From NCBI RefSeq assembly GCF_025060895.1, contig NZ_JANZKV010000112.1:1-57496 (forward strand): DNA of 57,496 nt. Reading direction: 5' to 3'. Origin of the DNA: Stieleria sedimenti (lineage in GTDB: Bacteria; Planctomycetota; Planctomycetia; Pirellulales; Pirellulaceae). The notes under the pieces are model-generated. The model worked only from the letters and a program-made list of their open reading frames with translations, did no database searches and was not told where the DNA came from. The position numbers and the translations under genes are program-made. This document shows, piece by piece, positions 6,901 through 17,049 of the stretch; positions within the stretch are counted from its first letter, which is position 1; each line of letters starts with the position of its first letter.

Positions 6901-9900
6901 ATGACAACGATGTCTGACTCCGCTGCCCCGTTTCGTGCCGCCCCCGCCAGCCCCAAATTTCCGGCTCTGGAAGAGCAGATTCTGGAGTTTTGGCAGCAAA
7001 ACGACGTCTACAAGCAATCGCTGCAGCGCCGTGCCGATGCACCTCCCTTTGTGTTTTTCGAAGGCCCCCCGACAGCCAACGGGATGCCCCACCCCGGCCA
7101 CTGTCTGACCCGCGCGATCAAGGACGTTTTTCCCCGATACAAGACGATGCGGGGCTATCGTTGCGAGCGAAAAGCGGGCTGGGACACGCATGGACTGCCC
7201 GTCGAAGTCGAGGTCGGCAAAGAGCTGGGGATCCACAGTAAAGAGGAAATCGAGGCCTACGGTGTCGAGCCCTTCATCCAAAAATGCCAGCAATCGGTCT
7301 GGCGCTACATGCAGGAGTGGCAGCGTCTGACCGAACGACTGGGATTCTGGGTCGATCTCGAGCAGGCCTACGTGACCTATCACCAGAGTTACGTCGAGAG
7401 TGTTTGGTGGAGTCTGAAGAATCTGTTCGATCGCGGGCTGCTCTACCAAGGCCACAAGATCGTCTGGTGGTGGGCCCAGGGTGGTACGGCCCTCTCCTCG
7501 GGCGAGGTGGGTCAGGGCTATCGGGAAGTCGCCGATCCGAGTGTTTACGTCAAATTCCCTCTGGTGGACGATTCCTCGCGCAGTCTGTTGGTCTGGACCA
7601 CGACCCCGTGGACACTGCCCAGTAACATGTACGCCGCGGTTCATCCCGAACTGGAGTACACGTTGGTCAAGCACGGCGAAACCGGCGAAGAATTCTATCT
7701 GGCGTCTGCGCTGGTCGACAAAATCGCGGACAAGGCGAAGTGCAAATTCGAGCTGTTGGAAACATGTCGTGGCAGCGATCTGATCGGTTTGCGTTACACG
7801 CCGCCGTTTGACGGCTACCTGAAATCGACCGGCGACCCGACCGGGACATTGAAGGCGGCCAGCGGTGACTCCAAAACCGAGCACCACTACTGGCGGGTCG
7901 TCGCGGCCGACTTTGTCACCACCGACAGCGGATCGGGCATCGTCCATCAAGCGGCGGCGTTCGGCGAAGTCGACTATGAAGTCTATGACGAACAGCGACG
8001 ACGCTTTGTCGAGGGCGAACAACCTGAATTGCTCTGCGCGGTCGGCCCGGACGGAAAATTCAACGAAGCGGTTCCGGAGGCGTTCCTCGGTGTCTGGGTC
8101 AAAGACGCCGACAAGGCACTCTCACGGGATCTCAAAGAACGCGGGTTGATGTTCTTGCAGGAACAGTACCTGCACGATTACCCGTTCTGTTGGCGGGCCG
8201 ATCAAGATCCACTGATCCAATACCCTCGCCGCAGCTGGTTCATTCGCACGACCAAGTTCCGCGACTTGATGCTGAAGAACAACTCGCAGATCGGCTGGCA
8301 ACCCGAACACATTCGCGACGGGCGGTTCGGGAACTTTCTCGAATCGAACGTCGATTGGGCGCTGTCGCGCGAACGTTACTGGGGCACGCCGCTGCCGATC
8401 TGGGTTTGCGAAGAAAGCGGTCGGATGGAAGCCGTCGGCAGTTACGAGGAATTGTTGGCCAAGCCGGGGATTCAAGGCACGGAGGTTTGGCTGCAAGCCA
8501 AAGCGGCCCACCCGGAACTGGTCGACGATCTGCGGGTCCACAAACCGTACATCGACGAAGTCACTTATGATTCGCCGTTTGCCGATGGCAAGCGGATGCG
8601 ACGGGTCAGCGAAGTCATCGATTGCTGGTATGACAGCGGTGCGATGCCCTTCGCCCAGTGGGGGTGGCCGCACACCGGTGACCAGCAGTTCCAGTCGCAA
8701 TTCCCGGCCGACTTCATTAGCGAAGCGATCGATCAGACCCGCGGCTGGTTCTACAGCCAACTGGCGATTGCCACGATGCTGTTCGGTGAAGGGGCATCGG
8801 TCGCCGAACCGGGCACCGAAGCGGAATCGTTGCAAGTCAAAGAGCTCGACTATCCGCTGCCGTTCCGCAATTGCATCGTGCTCGGTCTGATGCTTTCCCA
8901 GTGGTGGGAGCATGAAGACGACGAGAAAAAGAAAACGATCCTGTTGGAAGAGTCCGAGACCAAGCAACATCCGGGCAAGAAATTCAACAAGCAAGTCGGC
9001 AAGATGTCCAAGAGCCTGCGAAACTACCGCAGCCCCGAAGAGATCTTTGACCGCTACGGGGCCGACGCGCTGCGGTGGTACCTGTTTGCCAATCAGGCAC
9101 CGTGGAATTCGATCATCTATGCCGAACAGTCGATCAAGGATTCGATCCCCGAGTTCCTGCTTCGCCTGTGGAACACGTTCAGCTTCTTCACGATCTATGC
9201 CGAGATCGACGGCTTTGACCCGCGTGACGCCGTCGCCGCCGACGAGCAACTGACGCCGGGGTCGCTGGCGTCGGCGCCAAAATACCGGCCGGCATCGGAG
9301 CGGAGCGAGATCGATCGTTGGATTCTGTCGGAACTCAACCAGGCGACCGCCAAGGTGATCGACCGCATGGACGCCTTGGACAACTACAACGCCTGCCAAG
9401 CGATTTCTTCGCTGTTGGACGGGTTGAGCAACTGGTACGTCCGTCGCAGCCGCGATCGGTTTTGGGCCGCCGACAAGGATTCGCAAGAGAAACACGACGC
9501 CTATTGGACGCTGTATGAAACGCTGTTGGAACTGGTCAAACTGGCCGCGCCCTTCACGCCGTTTCTGGCCGATACCCTTTGGCAACGCCTGACCGAACCC
9601 TTCGGCGACAAGACGTTGTGCAGCGTCCACCTCTGTGATTTTCCCGTCGTCGACGCCGAGCGGATCGATACCGATCTGTCCGACTCGATGCGACTGTTGC
9701 GTGAGATCGCTTCGCTGGGACGCGCCGCGCGGGCGAGCGAGAAATTGAAGGTGCGTTTGCCGTTGTCTGAAGTCACTGTGATTTTGACCGACGATTCCCA
9801 GATCGCCTGGCTGCAAAACCACGACGCCCTGGTGCGTGAAGAGTTGAACGTCAAAGCCGTTCACTACACGACCGAAGGCGACCAATATGTCCAATACACC

Positions 9901-10419
9901 GTCGTGCCGAACTTCAAACGACTCGGTCCGAAAGTCGGCAAGCAAGTGCCGGCGGTCAAGAAGGCACTCGCCGATGCCGACGGGAACGAGTTGTTGAGCC
10001 AGTTGCAAGCCGACGGTGTTGTGAAACTTGAGCTCGGTGACAACGTGATCGAGTTGGACGGGGACGACATCGAAGTCCGCTTGCAGGCCAAAGAGGGTTG
10101 GGCGGCGGCTCAGGGGCTCGGTTCCGTTGTCGTGTTGCACACCGAGGTCACGCCGGAGTTGCAACGTGAAGGGATCGCCAACGATCTGATTCGCGGAATC
10201 CAGAATCAACGCAAAGCGATCGATTGCCAGTACACCGATCGGATCCGCGTCGCGATCGATTCAGCCAGCGACGAGGTGACCCAAGCGATCGAGGAACACC
10301 GATCGACCATCTGCAACGAAACGCTGGCCGATTCACTGGAGATCGGCACGATCGAGGGCGTCGATTCGGCGGCGTCGGAGCACGGCGGCGTGTTCGTCGC
10401 CAAGGCGACCGCGTCATGA
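6901..10419 (+). CDS. ileS: Isoleucyl-tRNA synthetase, eukaryote-like type
   Basis: Class I synthetase of 1172 residues that charges tRNA-Ile. The HIGH motif is present as HPGH (residues 64-67) in [11 protein letters not shown], and KMSKS is at 701-705. Other landmarks are [15 protein letters not shown], the editing-domain region about 190-400, SWFIRTTKF and the [16 protein letters not shown] signature. The length and the long C-terminal domain with [13 protein letters not shown] fit the eukaryote-like type rather than the zinc-tailed type of E. coli. The type 2 form is often insensitive to mupirocin; for this protein that is only inference. ATG 6901 (or 6910) was chosen because the conserved part starts shortly after; an upstream extension of the frame crosses the repeats. 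Its stop overlaps the purN start. Confidence 0.95.
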   Translation: MTTMSDSAAPFRAAPASPKFPALEEQILEFWQQNDVYKQSLQRRADAPPFVFFEGPPTANGMPHPGHCLTRAIKDVFPRYKTMRGYRCERKAGWDTHGLPVEVEVGKELGIHSKEEIEAYGVEPFIQKCQQSVWRYMQEWQRLTERLGFWVDLEQAYVTYHQSYVESVWWSLKNLFDRGLLYQGHKIVWWWAQGGTALSSGEVGQGYREVADPSVYVKFPLVDDSSRSLLVWTTTPWTLPSNMYAAVHPELEYTLVKHGETGEEFYLASALVDKIADKAKCKFELLETCRGSDLIGLRYTPPFDGYLKSTGDPTGTLKAASGDSKTEHHYWRVVAADFVTTDSGSGIVHQAAAFGEVDYEVYDEQRRRFVEGEQPELLCAVGPDGKFNEAVPEAFLGVWVKDADKALSRDLKERGLMFLQEQYLHDYPFCWRADQDPLIQYPRRSWFIRTTKFRDLMLKNNSQIGWQPEHIRDGRFGNFLESNVDWALSRERYWGTPLPIWVCEESGRMEAVGSYEELLAKPGIQGTEVWLQAKAAHPELVDDLRVHKPYIDEVTYDSPFADGKRMRRVSEVIDCWYDSGAMPFAQWGWPHTGDQQFQSQFPADFISEAIDQTRGWFYSQLAIATMLFGEGASVAEPGTEAESLQVKELDYPLPFRNCIVLGLMLSQWWEHEDDEKKKTILLEESETKQHPGKKFNKQVGKMSKSLRNYRSPEEIFDRYGADALRWYLFANQAPWNSIIYAEQSIKDSIPEFLLRLWNTFSFFTIYAEIDGFDPRDAVAADEQLTPGSLASAPKYRPASERSEIDRWILSELNQATAKVIDRMDALDNYNACQAISSLLDGLSNWYVRRSRDRFWAADKDSQEKHDAYWTLYETLLELVKLAAPFTPFLADTLWQRLTEPFGDKTLCSVHLCDFPVVDAERIDTDLSDSMRLLREIASLGRAARASEKLKVRLPLSEVTVILTDDSQIAWLQNHDALVREELNVKAVHYTTEGDQYVQYTVVPNFKRLGPKVGKQVPAVKKALADADGNELLSQLQADGVVKLELGDNVIELDGDDIEVRLQAKEGWAAAQGLGSVVVLHTEVTPELQREGIANDLIRGIQNQRKAIDCQYTDRIRVAIDSASDEVTQAIEEHRSTICNETLADSLEIGTIEGVDSAASEHGGVFVAKATAS

Positions 10420-11000
10420 GCGGCGAGACGACCAAACTGCCGATCGCCGTTTTTTTAAGCGGCGGCGGCAGGACGCTTGAAAACCTGTTGCGACATCGCG
10501 ATGAGCACGACCTGCCGATCGATGTCCGGTTGGTGATCAGCAGTCGCGCCGGCGTGCGTGGCATCGAGATCGCCCAGAACGATGGCATCGAGACGCTGGT
10601 GATTCGCAAACGCGACCACGACGATGCCAGTTACAGTGACGCGATGTTCGATCCGGTTCGCCGCTGCGGTGCGAAGTACGTGGTGATGGCTGGGTTTCTG
10701 AAACACGTGCTGATTCCCGACGATTTCGAAAACCGCGTGATCAACATTCACCCTTCCTTGCTGCCGGCGTTCGGGGGCCAGGGCATGTATGGCCACAACG
10801 TTCACGCGGCGGCGATCGAGCGTGGTGTCACGATCAGCGGTTGTACCGTGCACTTTGTCGACAACCAATACGACCACGGTCCGATTATCTTGCAGCGGGC
10901 CTGTGAAGTGCGTGCCGATGACACGCCCGACAGCCTTGCCGCCCGGGTGTTCAAGCAAGAATGTGAAGCCCTGCCGGCAGCGCTGCGGACGTTGAGCTGA
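10416..11000 (+). CDS. purN: Phosphoribosylglycinamide formyltransferase
   Basis: A 194-residue GART enzyme that transfers a formyl group from 10-formyltetrahydrofolate to GAR in purine synthesis. The N-terminal [13 protein letters not shown] is the phosphate-binding start of the family. The catalytic Asn and His are in [12 protein letters not shown] and the catalytic Asp in [14 protein letters not shown]. The length matches E. coli PurN (212). The ATG overlaps the ileS stop by 4 bases (ATGA), so it is translationally coupled to ileS. This is an unusual pairing without other purine genes nearby. Confidence 0.93.
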   Translation: MSGETTKLPIAVFLSGGGRTLENLLRHRDEHDLPIDVRLVISSRAGVRGIEIAQNDGIETLVIRKRDHDDASYSDAMFDPVRRCGAKYVVMAGFLKHVLIPDDFENRVINIHPSLLPAFGGQGMYGHNVHAAAIERGVTISGCTVHFVDNQYDHGPIILQRACEVRADDTPDSLAARVFKQECEALPAALRTLS

Positions 11001-11010
11001 GACGACGTAC

Positions 11011-11052
11011 GTCACGCTGTGCGTGACAGGCAGATGGCATGCACAGCATGCC
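11011..11052. terminator. Paired hairpins between convergent genes
   Basis: GTCACGC-TGT-GCGTGAC (11011-11027) and GGCATGC-ACA-GCATGCC (11036-11052) are two perfect 7-bp stems with 3-base loops. They fill the 52 bases between purN and the convergent regulator gene and end exactly at the regulator's stop codon. There is no T-tract, so termination is an inference. The first hairpin shares its core with the ACGTCACGCGGTGCGTGACG hairpin of the 165-bp repeat units. Confidence 0.55.
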
Positions 11053-12504
11053 CTACCCTTCCATTGCGAATTGCAGCCGTGGATCGTCCAGACCCAGACG
11101 CTTCATCTTTTTGTAAAGCGTCGTGCGATTGATTTCCAACGCGTCGGCCGTTGCGGCTCGGTTCCAATTGTGGCGGCGGAGTGAATGCAAGATGATCTCG
11201 CGTTCGGGGCCTTCGAGTGCTTCACGCAGACTTTTATTTTGACAGCTGGCCGGCGTCATCGCGAACGGCTTGAGGGTGTTTTCGCCGGCGGCCTGTGGGA
11301 TCGCCGATGCCAGCGGATCGGCCACGCGGCCCAAGATTTCCGGCGGCAGGTCTTCCAGTGTCAGCACGTTGTCGCGAGAGAGCAGCACCGCACGCTCGAC
11401 GACGTTTTGTAATTGTCGAACGTTGCCGGGCCAACGATACGATTGCAGGGTGGCCATCGCGTGTTGATCAAAGCCTTCGATCTCCCGCCCGCACGTTTCG
11501 GCGGCTTCGCGGAGGAAGTGATCGACCAACAAGGGAATGTCGCCGACCCGCTCACGCAACGATGGCAGAACGATGTTGACGACGTTGACCCGGTAGTACA
11601 AGTCTTGTCGAAACGATCCCTCGGTCACCGCACGGGAAAGGTCTTCGTTGGTCGCCAGGATCACGCGTGTATCGACCGAGTGCGTTTGCGTGCCGCCGAG
11701 TTGTTCGAACTGGAATTCCTGAAGCACTCGCAGCAGTTTGACTTGCATCGCCGCGGTCGCGGTTCCGATTTCGTCGAGAAACAGGGTGCCCTTGTCGGCC
11801 AATTGAAACTTGCCGACCCGGTCACCGCTGGCACCGGTGAAGGCGCCTTTGACGTGGCCGAACAATTCGCTCTCGAGCAGATTGTCCGGTAGTGCCCCAC
11901 AGGCGACTTCGACGAACGGTTTGCTACGACGGGAACTGCGTTCGTGGATCGCGCGGGCGATCATGCTTTTGCCCGTTCCGTTTTCCCCGGTGATCAGGAT
12001 CGATGCCCTGGCGTCGGCCACACTGTCGATCACATCGAAGATTTTCATCATCCGATAGTCGTGACTGAGAATGTTCTCCAGCCCGCTTCGGCTATCGAGT
12101 CGCTGGCGAAGCTTTTGGTTCTCCAGCGTGATGTCTCGCTGCGAAACCGCGCGGCTGATCGCCAAGTTCAATTCGTCGTCGATCAGCGGCTTGGTCAGCA
12201 AGTCGAACGCGCCGGCTTTGATCGCTTCGATCGCCGTGTCGGGTGTCGCGTATCCGGTCATCACCAGCACCGTGGTTTCCGGGTGCTTTTGCCGCGTGTG
12301 GTGAATCAGCTCGAACCCGTCTTCGTCACGCAGGCGGAGATCCGTGATCACCAAGTCGAAGCGATGTTCGTCCTGGCTCGCTTTGGCGCCGTTTAAACAA
12401 TCCGCAATCTGGACCGTGTGTCCGATTTCCCGCAGCCATTCGGCCATCGACTGGACCAAGTGCCAATCATCGTCGACAAGCAAAATGGAGGCGGGGTCAT
12501 TCAT
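11053..12504 (-). CDS. NtrC-type sigma-54-dependent response regulator
   Basis: A 483-residue regulator with three domains. The receiver (about 5-118) has acidic pair D11-D12, phospho-acceptor D55 and K105. The AAA+ domain (about 142-378) has Walker A GENGTGKS (173-180), the sigma-54 contact loop GAFTGA (220-225) and Walker B LFLDEIG. The C-terminal Fis-type helix-turn-helix (about 432-476) has RHNWNRAATADALEINRTTL. The family activates RNA polymerase with sigma-54. No sensor kinase gene is adjacent. A sigma-54-like element lies upstream of nrtA about 14 kb away, but a link to nitrate control is inference. It is divergent from the NarL-type regulator. Confidence 0.92.
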   Translation of the reverse strand: MNDPASILLVDDDWHLVQSMAEWLREIGHTVQIADCLNGAKASQDEHRFDLVITDLRLRDEDGFELIHHTRQKHPETTVLVMTGYATPDTAIEAIKAGAFDLLTKPLIDDELNLAISRAVSQRDITLENQKLRQRLDSRSGLENILSHDYRMMKIFDVIDSVADARASILITGENGTGKSMIARAIHERSSRRSKPFVEVACGALPDNLLESELFGHVKGAFTGASGDRVGKFQLADKGTLFLDEIGTATAAMQVKLLRVLQEFQFEQLGGTQTHSVDTRVILATNEDLSRAVTEGSFRQDLYYRVNVVNIVLPSLRERVGDIPLLVDHFLREAAETCGREIEGFDQHAMATLQSYRWPGNVRQLQNVVERAVLLSRDNVLTLEDLPPEILGRVADPLASAIPQAAGENTLKPFAMTPASCQNKSLREALEGPEREIILHSLRRHNWNRAATADALEINRTTLYKKMKRLGLDDPRLQFAMEG

Positions 12505-12689
12505 GTCGGGCGTGGGGATCGTGCGAGGAATTGGGGTCGAGCGCGATGCAGCGCGTTCTCTCTCACGTTTTCCTAGGTCGCCGTTAGCGTCAGAGCAAAA
12601 TCCAATTCCCGCGTTTCGTTCTGCCCGCCCCCCGATCTTACCGCTGCCGCAGCGAATTTGTACTTATTTTAGGGGGTGTGGGTGTGTCG

Positions 12690-12710
12690 ATATGCGAAAA
12701 ATTCTCATAT
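12690..12710. promoter_or_regulatory. Near-palindrome in the divergent regulator gap
   Basis: ATATGCGAA-AAA-TTCTCATAT has one mismatch between its arms and lies 102 bases before the NarL-type start, in the 307-base gap between two divergent regulators. The surrounding stretch (12660-12710) is more AT-rich than the genes around it. It is a candidate operator, possibly autoregulatory. No other gene is visible in the gap. Confidence 0.35.
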
Positions 12711-12811
12711 TAGCCCCACACTCCCGGCGCAAATACGCCATTTTTAGGAGAGTTCGCTCCTGGCGTTTGTTGGAGCGGTTTGGAATCAAAGCAGAGGCAC
12801 GCAGGATCGCA

Positions 12812-13453
12812 ATGTCGTTAAAAACGCTGGTCGTCGACGACCATGAGGCAGCTCGTCTCGGGCTCATGGAATTATTGGTCGGGACGGCGATCAGAGTCGC
12901 GCAAACGGTTGCCGACGGTGAAAGCGCGCTGCGGTATCTGGATGAAGACCGCTTCGACGCGGTGCTGATCGATGTTCAGATGAAGAAGATGGACGGTTTG
13001 ACGCTGTTAACATCGATTCGCCGGGCGCATCCCGACTTGCCCGTGGTCTTGATTAGCGCGTACGACTACCCCGTTTACCTTGCCCGGGCGGCTGCCAACG
13101 GGGCTCATGATTACGTGCTCAAGAGCGATTCGGCAACCAAGATCGAACAGACGCTCAGTCATGCGTGCGAAAACGGATCGGCGTACCCGGGTGGCCGTCT
13201 AGACAACCTCCGCAAAAAGATGTCCGAGACGATTCGCTCGCAACAGCTTCCACCGGAATTGCCGGTGACGTCTCGCGAAGCTCAGGTGCTGCGTCACATC
13301 GCGTTCGGACTGAGCAATCGAGAGATCGCCAAGTCGTTGGGGATCAGTGTCGAGACCGTCAAGGAACACGTGCAGAACATCTTGCGCAAGACGGGGGCCT
13401 CGGATCGCACCGACGTTGCGGTCCGGGCCGTTCGGCTGGGGTTGGTCGACTAG
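12812..13453 (+). CDS. NarL/LuxR-type response regulator
   Basis: A 213-residue protein. The receiver (about 4-120) has acidic pair D9-D10, phospho-acceptor D54 in VLIDVQMKKMDG, and the lysine in DYVLKSD. The DNA-binding domain (about 146-210) carries TSREAQVLRHIAFGLSNREI and SVETVKEHVQNILRKTGASD, the LuxR/GerE pattern. ATG 12812 was chosen because the receiver starts there; the longer open frame runs through the divergent gap. No cognate histidine kinase lies nearby. Targets are unknown. Confidence 0.9.
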   Translation: MSLKTLVVDDHEAARLGLMELLVGTAIRVAQTVADGESALRYLDEDRFDAVLIDVQMKKMDGLTLLTSIRRAHPDLPVVLISAYDYPVYLARAAANGAHDYVLKSDSATKIEQTLSHACENGSAYPGGRLDNLRKKMSETIRSQQLPPELPVTSREAQVLRHIAFGLSNREIAKSLGISVETVKEHVQNILRKTGASDRTDVAVRAVRLGLVD

Positions 13454-13454
13454 T

Positions 13455-13467
13455 GCTGCGTCGCAGC
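13455..13467. terminator. Short hairpin after the NarL-type gene
   Basis: GCTGCG-T-CGCAGC is a perfect 6-bp stem starting 2 bases after the regulator's stop, in the 99-base gap between two convergent genes. The one-base loop is too tight as drawn, so the real fold would open the inner pair. No T-tract follows. Confidence 0.3.
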
Positions 13468-13552
13468 GAACGGGAATCGCCTAAAGGCTGGAACACCAAC
13501 GGTTGCACAATCCTGCGTTGGTCAAGGTCGTGCCCCCTTTACCGCGACACCC

Positions 13553-15160
13553 TCAATACACGTCGCGGACGTAGCGTTTTTCCTTGCTCAGCTTTGCGAC
13601 ATAGTCGGCGGCGGCCTGTTCGGACAGTCCACCTTGGGAGGCGATGATCGACTTGAGCGTGCGATCGACGTCGACGGCCATTCGGCTGGCGTCGCCACAA
13701 ACGTAGAAATGGGCTCCCGTTTGCAGCCAGCTCCAGAGTTCGGCAGCGTTCTGCTTCATGCGATCCTGGACATAGACTTTTTCCGTCCCGTCGCGACTGA
13801 AGGCCGTGTCCAACCGGGTCAACAATCCGGTGTCGAGATACGACTGCAATTCCTGTTGGTACAAAAAGTCCGTGGCGGCATGTTGGTCGCCGAAGAACAA
13901 CCAATTCTTGCCCGTCGCCTTGGTCGCGTCTCGCTCTTGCAGGAACGCCAAGAACGGGGCGATGCCGGTTCCCGGACCGACCATGATCATCGGTTTGGTG
14001 GGATCGGCAGGGACGGTGAACCCGCCGTGGTTGGCTTGTGTGAACACGCGGAGGGTGGCTCCGGGTTCCAAGCGATCGGCGAGCATCGTGCTGGCGGCGC
14101 CCTTTCGCATGCGTCCGTTTCGACCGTAGGTGACTTTGCCAACGGTTAGGTGAACCTGGTTGCCGACGCATGCTTGGCTACTGGCGATCGAATACAGTCG
14201 CGGGTTCAAAGGCGAGAGCGTTTCGAGAAACTCCGTGGCACTGATCGGCACGTCGCCAGCGAGCTGCAAGACATCCAAAACGTCGAAGCCGTCCGGTGCG
14301 CCTTCTTCAAGCATTTGTGAGAGTTGCGATTTTATTTTCGGATCGGAAACACGGCTCAATGCCAGTTCCAATAACTCGTCGCTGGGGTCTTTCAGGCAAA
14401 AGTCTTCGCGGAGCGCGTTGGCGAGTGATTTGGGGTCACCCGCCGGTGTCACGGTCAACAGGTTGGAATCGGCGCCGATGGCACTGACGGTGGCTTCGAC
14501 CAGCTCGTCGCAGTTGGTCGGGTAGATCCCCAACGCGTCCCCGACTTCGTATTTGATTCCTGAATCAGCCAGATCGATGGCGATGTGTCGTGTGTCTTTG
14601 GCCGAGCCTTCCCCGTTCAGCGGTCTCGATTCGATCAACTTGGCCGCGTACGGCGTTTTTCGAGAGTATCCGTGTTGCGACGTCCCGTTGGCCGGGCTGC
14701 CGTTGGCGGGTTTGGAGGGCGGTGCGGCGGTGTCACCGGATTCCTTGAGCACCTGCTTGATCATTTTCGCGGTTTCTTTCCCGCCCGGACTGCAGAGCGT
14801 CAGGTTGGTTTCTTCCCCCGATGCGATGGCTTCACTGTAGGTCTTGCAAAGGTAGCCGCAGGAGCCACAGTCCAGCTGCGCCATCGCCGCCATCAGACGT
14901 CGTTCGACGGGCTTTCCTTCGGCCAACTCCATGCGATCGACGATCGGCAGTGAGTCGTCGTGCCAGGGAAAGTCTTCCTCTTCTTGCTTGGTCTGTTCCA
15001 CGGCACCCGGCAACGAGTCGGCCGAAAGGCCGGCGGCGTTCATCACCGCGGAGGCGTCGCCGCCGGGTTGCATGCCCATCATGCCCGAGAAAAATCCGTT
15101 CAGCCAGGCACGTTGTTCGTCGTTGAAAGGTGCCGTTTCTGGAATAAAGCTGGTTGTCAT
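13553..15160 (-). CDS. FNR-type NADPH reductase with Fe-S domain, CysJ-like but lacking flavodoxin
   Basis: A 535-residue protein. Residues 10-32 hold a helix (FNDEQRAWLNGFFSGMMGM) like that at the start of CysJ and of the upstream nitrite reductase. Residues 98-123 hold C-x2-C-x3-C-x17-C, the pattern of the small [4Fe-4S] domain of RnfB-type proteins. Residues about 165-535 are the CysJ/P450-reductase FAD and NADPH module: RLYSIASS (321-328), GAAS (354-357), GPGTGIAPFLAF (395-406), and YVCGDASRMAVDV near the end. The FMN flavodoxin domain of CysJ is absent, so electrons probably pass NADPH to FAD to [4Fe-4S]. As the last gene of the nitrate operon it probably feeds NirA or the nitrate reductase. 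ATG 15160 was preferred to a TTG at 15220. Confidence 0.8.
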   Translation of the reverse strand: MTTSFIPETAPFNDEQRAWLNGFFSGMMGMQPGGDASAVMNAAGLSADSLPGAVEQTKQEEEDFPWHDDSLPIVDRMELAEGKPVERRLMAAMAQLDCGSCGYLCKTYSEAIASGEETNLTLCSPGGKETAKMIKQVLKESGDTAAPPSKPANGSPANGTSQHGYSRKTPYAAKLIESRPLNGEGSAKDTRHIAIDLADSGIKYEVGDALGIYPTNCDELVEATVSAIGADSNLLTVTPAGDPKSLANALREDFCLKDPSDELLELALSRVSDPKIKSQLSQMLEEGAPDGFDVLDVLQLAGDVPISATEFLETLSPLNPRLYSIASSQACVGNQVHLTVGKVTYGRNGRMRKGAASTMLADRLEPGATLRVFTQANHGGFTVPADPTKPMIMVGPGTGIAPFLAFLQERDATKATGKNWLFFGDQHAATDFLYQQELQSYLDTGLLTRLDTAFSRDGTEKVYVQDRMKQNAAELWSWLQTGAHFYVCGDASRMAVDVDRTLKSIIASQGGLSEQAAADYVAKLSKEKRYVRDVY

Positions 15161-15216
15161 GGCGGTCAAAGGGGGGGAAGGAGTCGAATCTTCTTTCGTG
15201 ATCAGTGCAGAGCGGT

Positions 15217-17031
15217 TCAAACCAAGGCTCTGGCGAGGGATTTCAATTCGTCATCGGTCGATCTGGACGTGAATTCAACAAACGTCTCACCCTCGTGTCG
15301 TTGTTCCAGATAACCGCCGATGATGGCGGAGACCAGGTCCGGCAAATCCTCATACGCGACCGATTCGAAGATCAGCCGAGCGATCCCCTGGCGGTCGCCC
15401 CAGCCGCCGCCCAGGTGCACGTGGTACCCGTCGACCATGTCGTCGCCTTTCTCGACCTTGCAGCCCAGCAGACCGATGTCACCGATGTAGTGCTGGGCAC
15501 AACTGTGATGGCAACCGGTCAGATGGATGTTGATCGGGCTGTCGAGTTTGAATTGGGATTCAAGGTGCCGGGCCAAGGCCATCGCCTGGGTTTTGGTTTC
15601 CGCCGCGGCGAATTTGCAGCCTCCGCTACCGGTACAGGCCACCAGTCCGGCTCGAAAGCTGCTCGCTTCGTAACCGAGTCCCAATTCCGTCAGTCGTTCT
15701 TTGACCGCATCGATGTCTTCGTCCGAGAGATTGGGGATCAACAGGTTTTGCCAGACCGTCAGACGGACCTCACCGTTGCCATACTCGTCAGCAATTTGCG
15801 CCAGCCCACGAGCCTGGTCACTGGTCATGCGTCCGACCGGCAAGACGACGCCGACATAGTTCTTGTTCGCTTGAGCTTGGGGGTGAAACCCGATGTGGGC
15901 CAAACGGTTCTCCGCGACCGATCGGGTCAATTTGGATTCGTCGAAACGGCCGAGTTTCCACCCGAGTTGTTCTTCGACGGAGGCGACAAACTTGTCGAAT
16001 CCCCAGTCGTCCAGCACATACTTCAGTCTCGCTTTCTTGCGATCGGTGCGATCACCCGATTTGACGAAGACGCGAACGATGGCGCCGGCGACGGCCAGGC
16101 ATTGGTCGGGGCGAAGCAGCACGCCGGTCGGACGGGCAAAGTCTTTGTGCCCGGTGATGCCGCCGAGCGTGAGTTGAAAGTACACGGCGGCGGGAAACTC
16201 GGCCGTCGCGTGTTCTTCGGCGATGCGGACCGCGTGAAAGCCGATGTCGTTGGTGTCGTCCAGGGCGCTGATGGTGCCCCCGCCGTCAAACGCGATGTTG
16301 AATTTCCGAGGCAGCCCATACATTTCTCGACTGTTCAAGATGTAGTGGTGCATCCGCTTGGCCAACGGAATCGTCTCGATCCATTCGCACGTGTCGATAC
16401 CCGAAAGCGGACTTGCCGTGCAGTTGCGGATGTTGTCACCGCCGGAACCCAGGCTGACGATATCCAATTCACGCAACCCGTACAGAATGTTCATCGCTTG
16501 ATCGGCGGGGATCTCGCGGTATTGCAGGTTGGCCCGCGTCGTCACGTCTAAAAAACCTCCGGCCGAACGATCGGCCAGGTCAGCCAGCCCCGACAATTGC
16601 CAGGCCCGGAGCGATCCACCCGGAATCCGCATGCGACACATGTAGCTGTTCTGTGCCGGCGCCACGTAGAACAGGCCGTGGAATTTTTGCAGGAACACGT
16701 CGGTCCCTTTGGGGAACTCGCCGGCATCACTGCGGGCTTGCATCTCGTCCCAGATGTCGAGCGGGTTCTTCGCTCGTTTGGCGAGTTCTTCCTTGCAGAG
16801 TGCCTTGCCGGCAGACTCGGTTTCTTGCTGGGCGATCAGTGCGATTTTCTCGGGGCCGACCGGCAGCGTCGTCGTCGTGGTGCTGCCGACGGTGATCGAT
16901 GCATCGCCGCCGCAGCTGCTGCCGTTGCTGATCACCGGCAGTCCGCTGACGGCGCGCGCCACGTCTGCGCCGAACGCGAATCCGGAAAGAAATTGTTTTT
17001 GTTCCTCGGTGAACGCTTTATCGCTGGGCAT
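15217..17031 (-). CDS. nirA: Ferredoxin-type assimilatory nitrite reductase
   Basis: A 604-residue sirohaem enzyme that reduces nitrite to ammonium with six electrons. The [4Fe-4S]/sirohaem cysteines are C466, C472, C507 and C511 in CTGSGGC and GCHHSC. The two ferredoxin-like half repeats contain MRIPGGSLRAWQL with TTRANLQYREIP, and GVVLPVGRMTSDQARGL with RLTVWQNLLIPNL. The N-terminal FTEEQKQFLSGFAFGADVA resembles the start of the reductase encoded next. Sulfite reductase is the closest alternative, but the setting among nitrate genes favours nitrite. It follows the nitrate reductase gene by 18 bases. Confidence 0.88.
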   Translation of the reverse strand: MPSDKAFTEEQKQFLSGFAFGADVARAVSGLPVISNGSSCGGDASITVGSTTTTTLPVGPEKIALIAQQETESAGKALCKEELAKRAKNPLDIWDEMQARSDAGEFPKGTDVFLQKFHGLFYVAPAQNSYMCRMRIPGGSLRAWQLSGLADLADRSAGGFLDVTTRANLQYREIPADQAMNILYGLRELDIVSLGSGGDNIRNCTASPLSGIDTCEWIETIPLAKRMHHYILNSREMYGLPRKFNIAFDGGGTISALDDTNDIGFHAVRIAEEHATAEFPAAVYFQLTLGGITGHKDFARPTGVLLRPDQCLAVAGAIVRVFVKSGDRTDRKKARLKYVLDDWGFDKFVASVEEQLGWKLGRFDESKLTRSVAENRLAHIGFHPQAQANKNYVGVVLPVGRMTSDQARGLAQIADEYGNGEVRLTVWQNLLIPNLSDEDIDAVKERLTELGLGYEASSFRAGLVACTGSGGCKFAAAETKTQAMALARHLESQFKLDSPINIHLTGCHHSCAQHYIGDIGLLGCKVEKGDDMVDGYHVHLGGGWGDRQGIARLIFESVAYEDLPDLVSAIIGGYLEQRHEGETFVEFTSRSTDDELKSLARALV

Positions 17032-17049
17032 GATCAGAGGGTTTGTTGG

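Noticed and set aside
8122-10209. Long antisense open frame (695 codons) inside ileS
   Set aside because: It is a shadow of the high-GC ileS frame and shows no family motif; ileS motifs are clear on the plus strand.
12344-12811. N-terminal extension of the NarL-type regulator
   Set aside because: The upstream open frame crosses the divergent promoter region and the end of the sigma-54 regulator. The receiver domain starts at ATG 12812.
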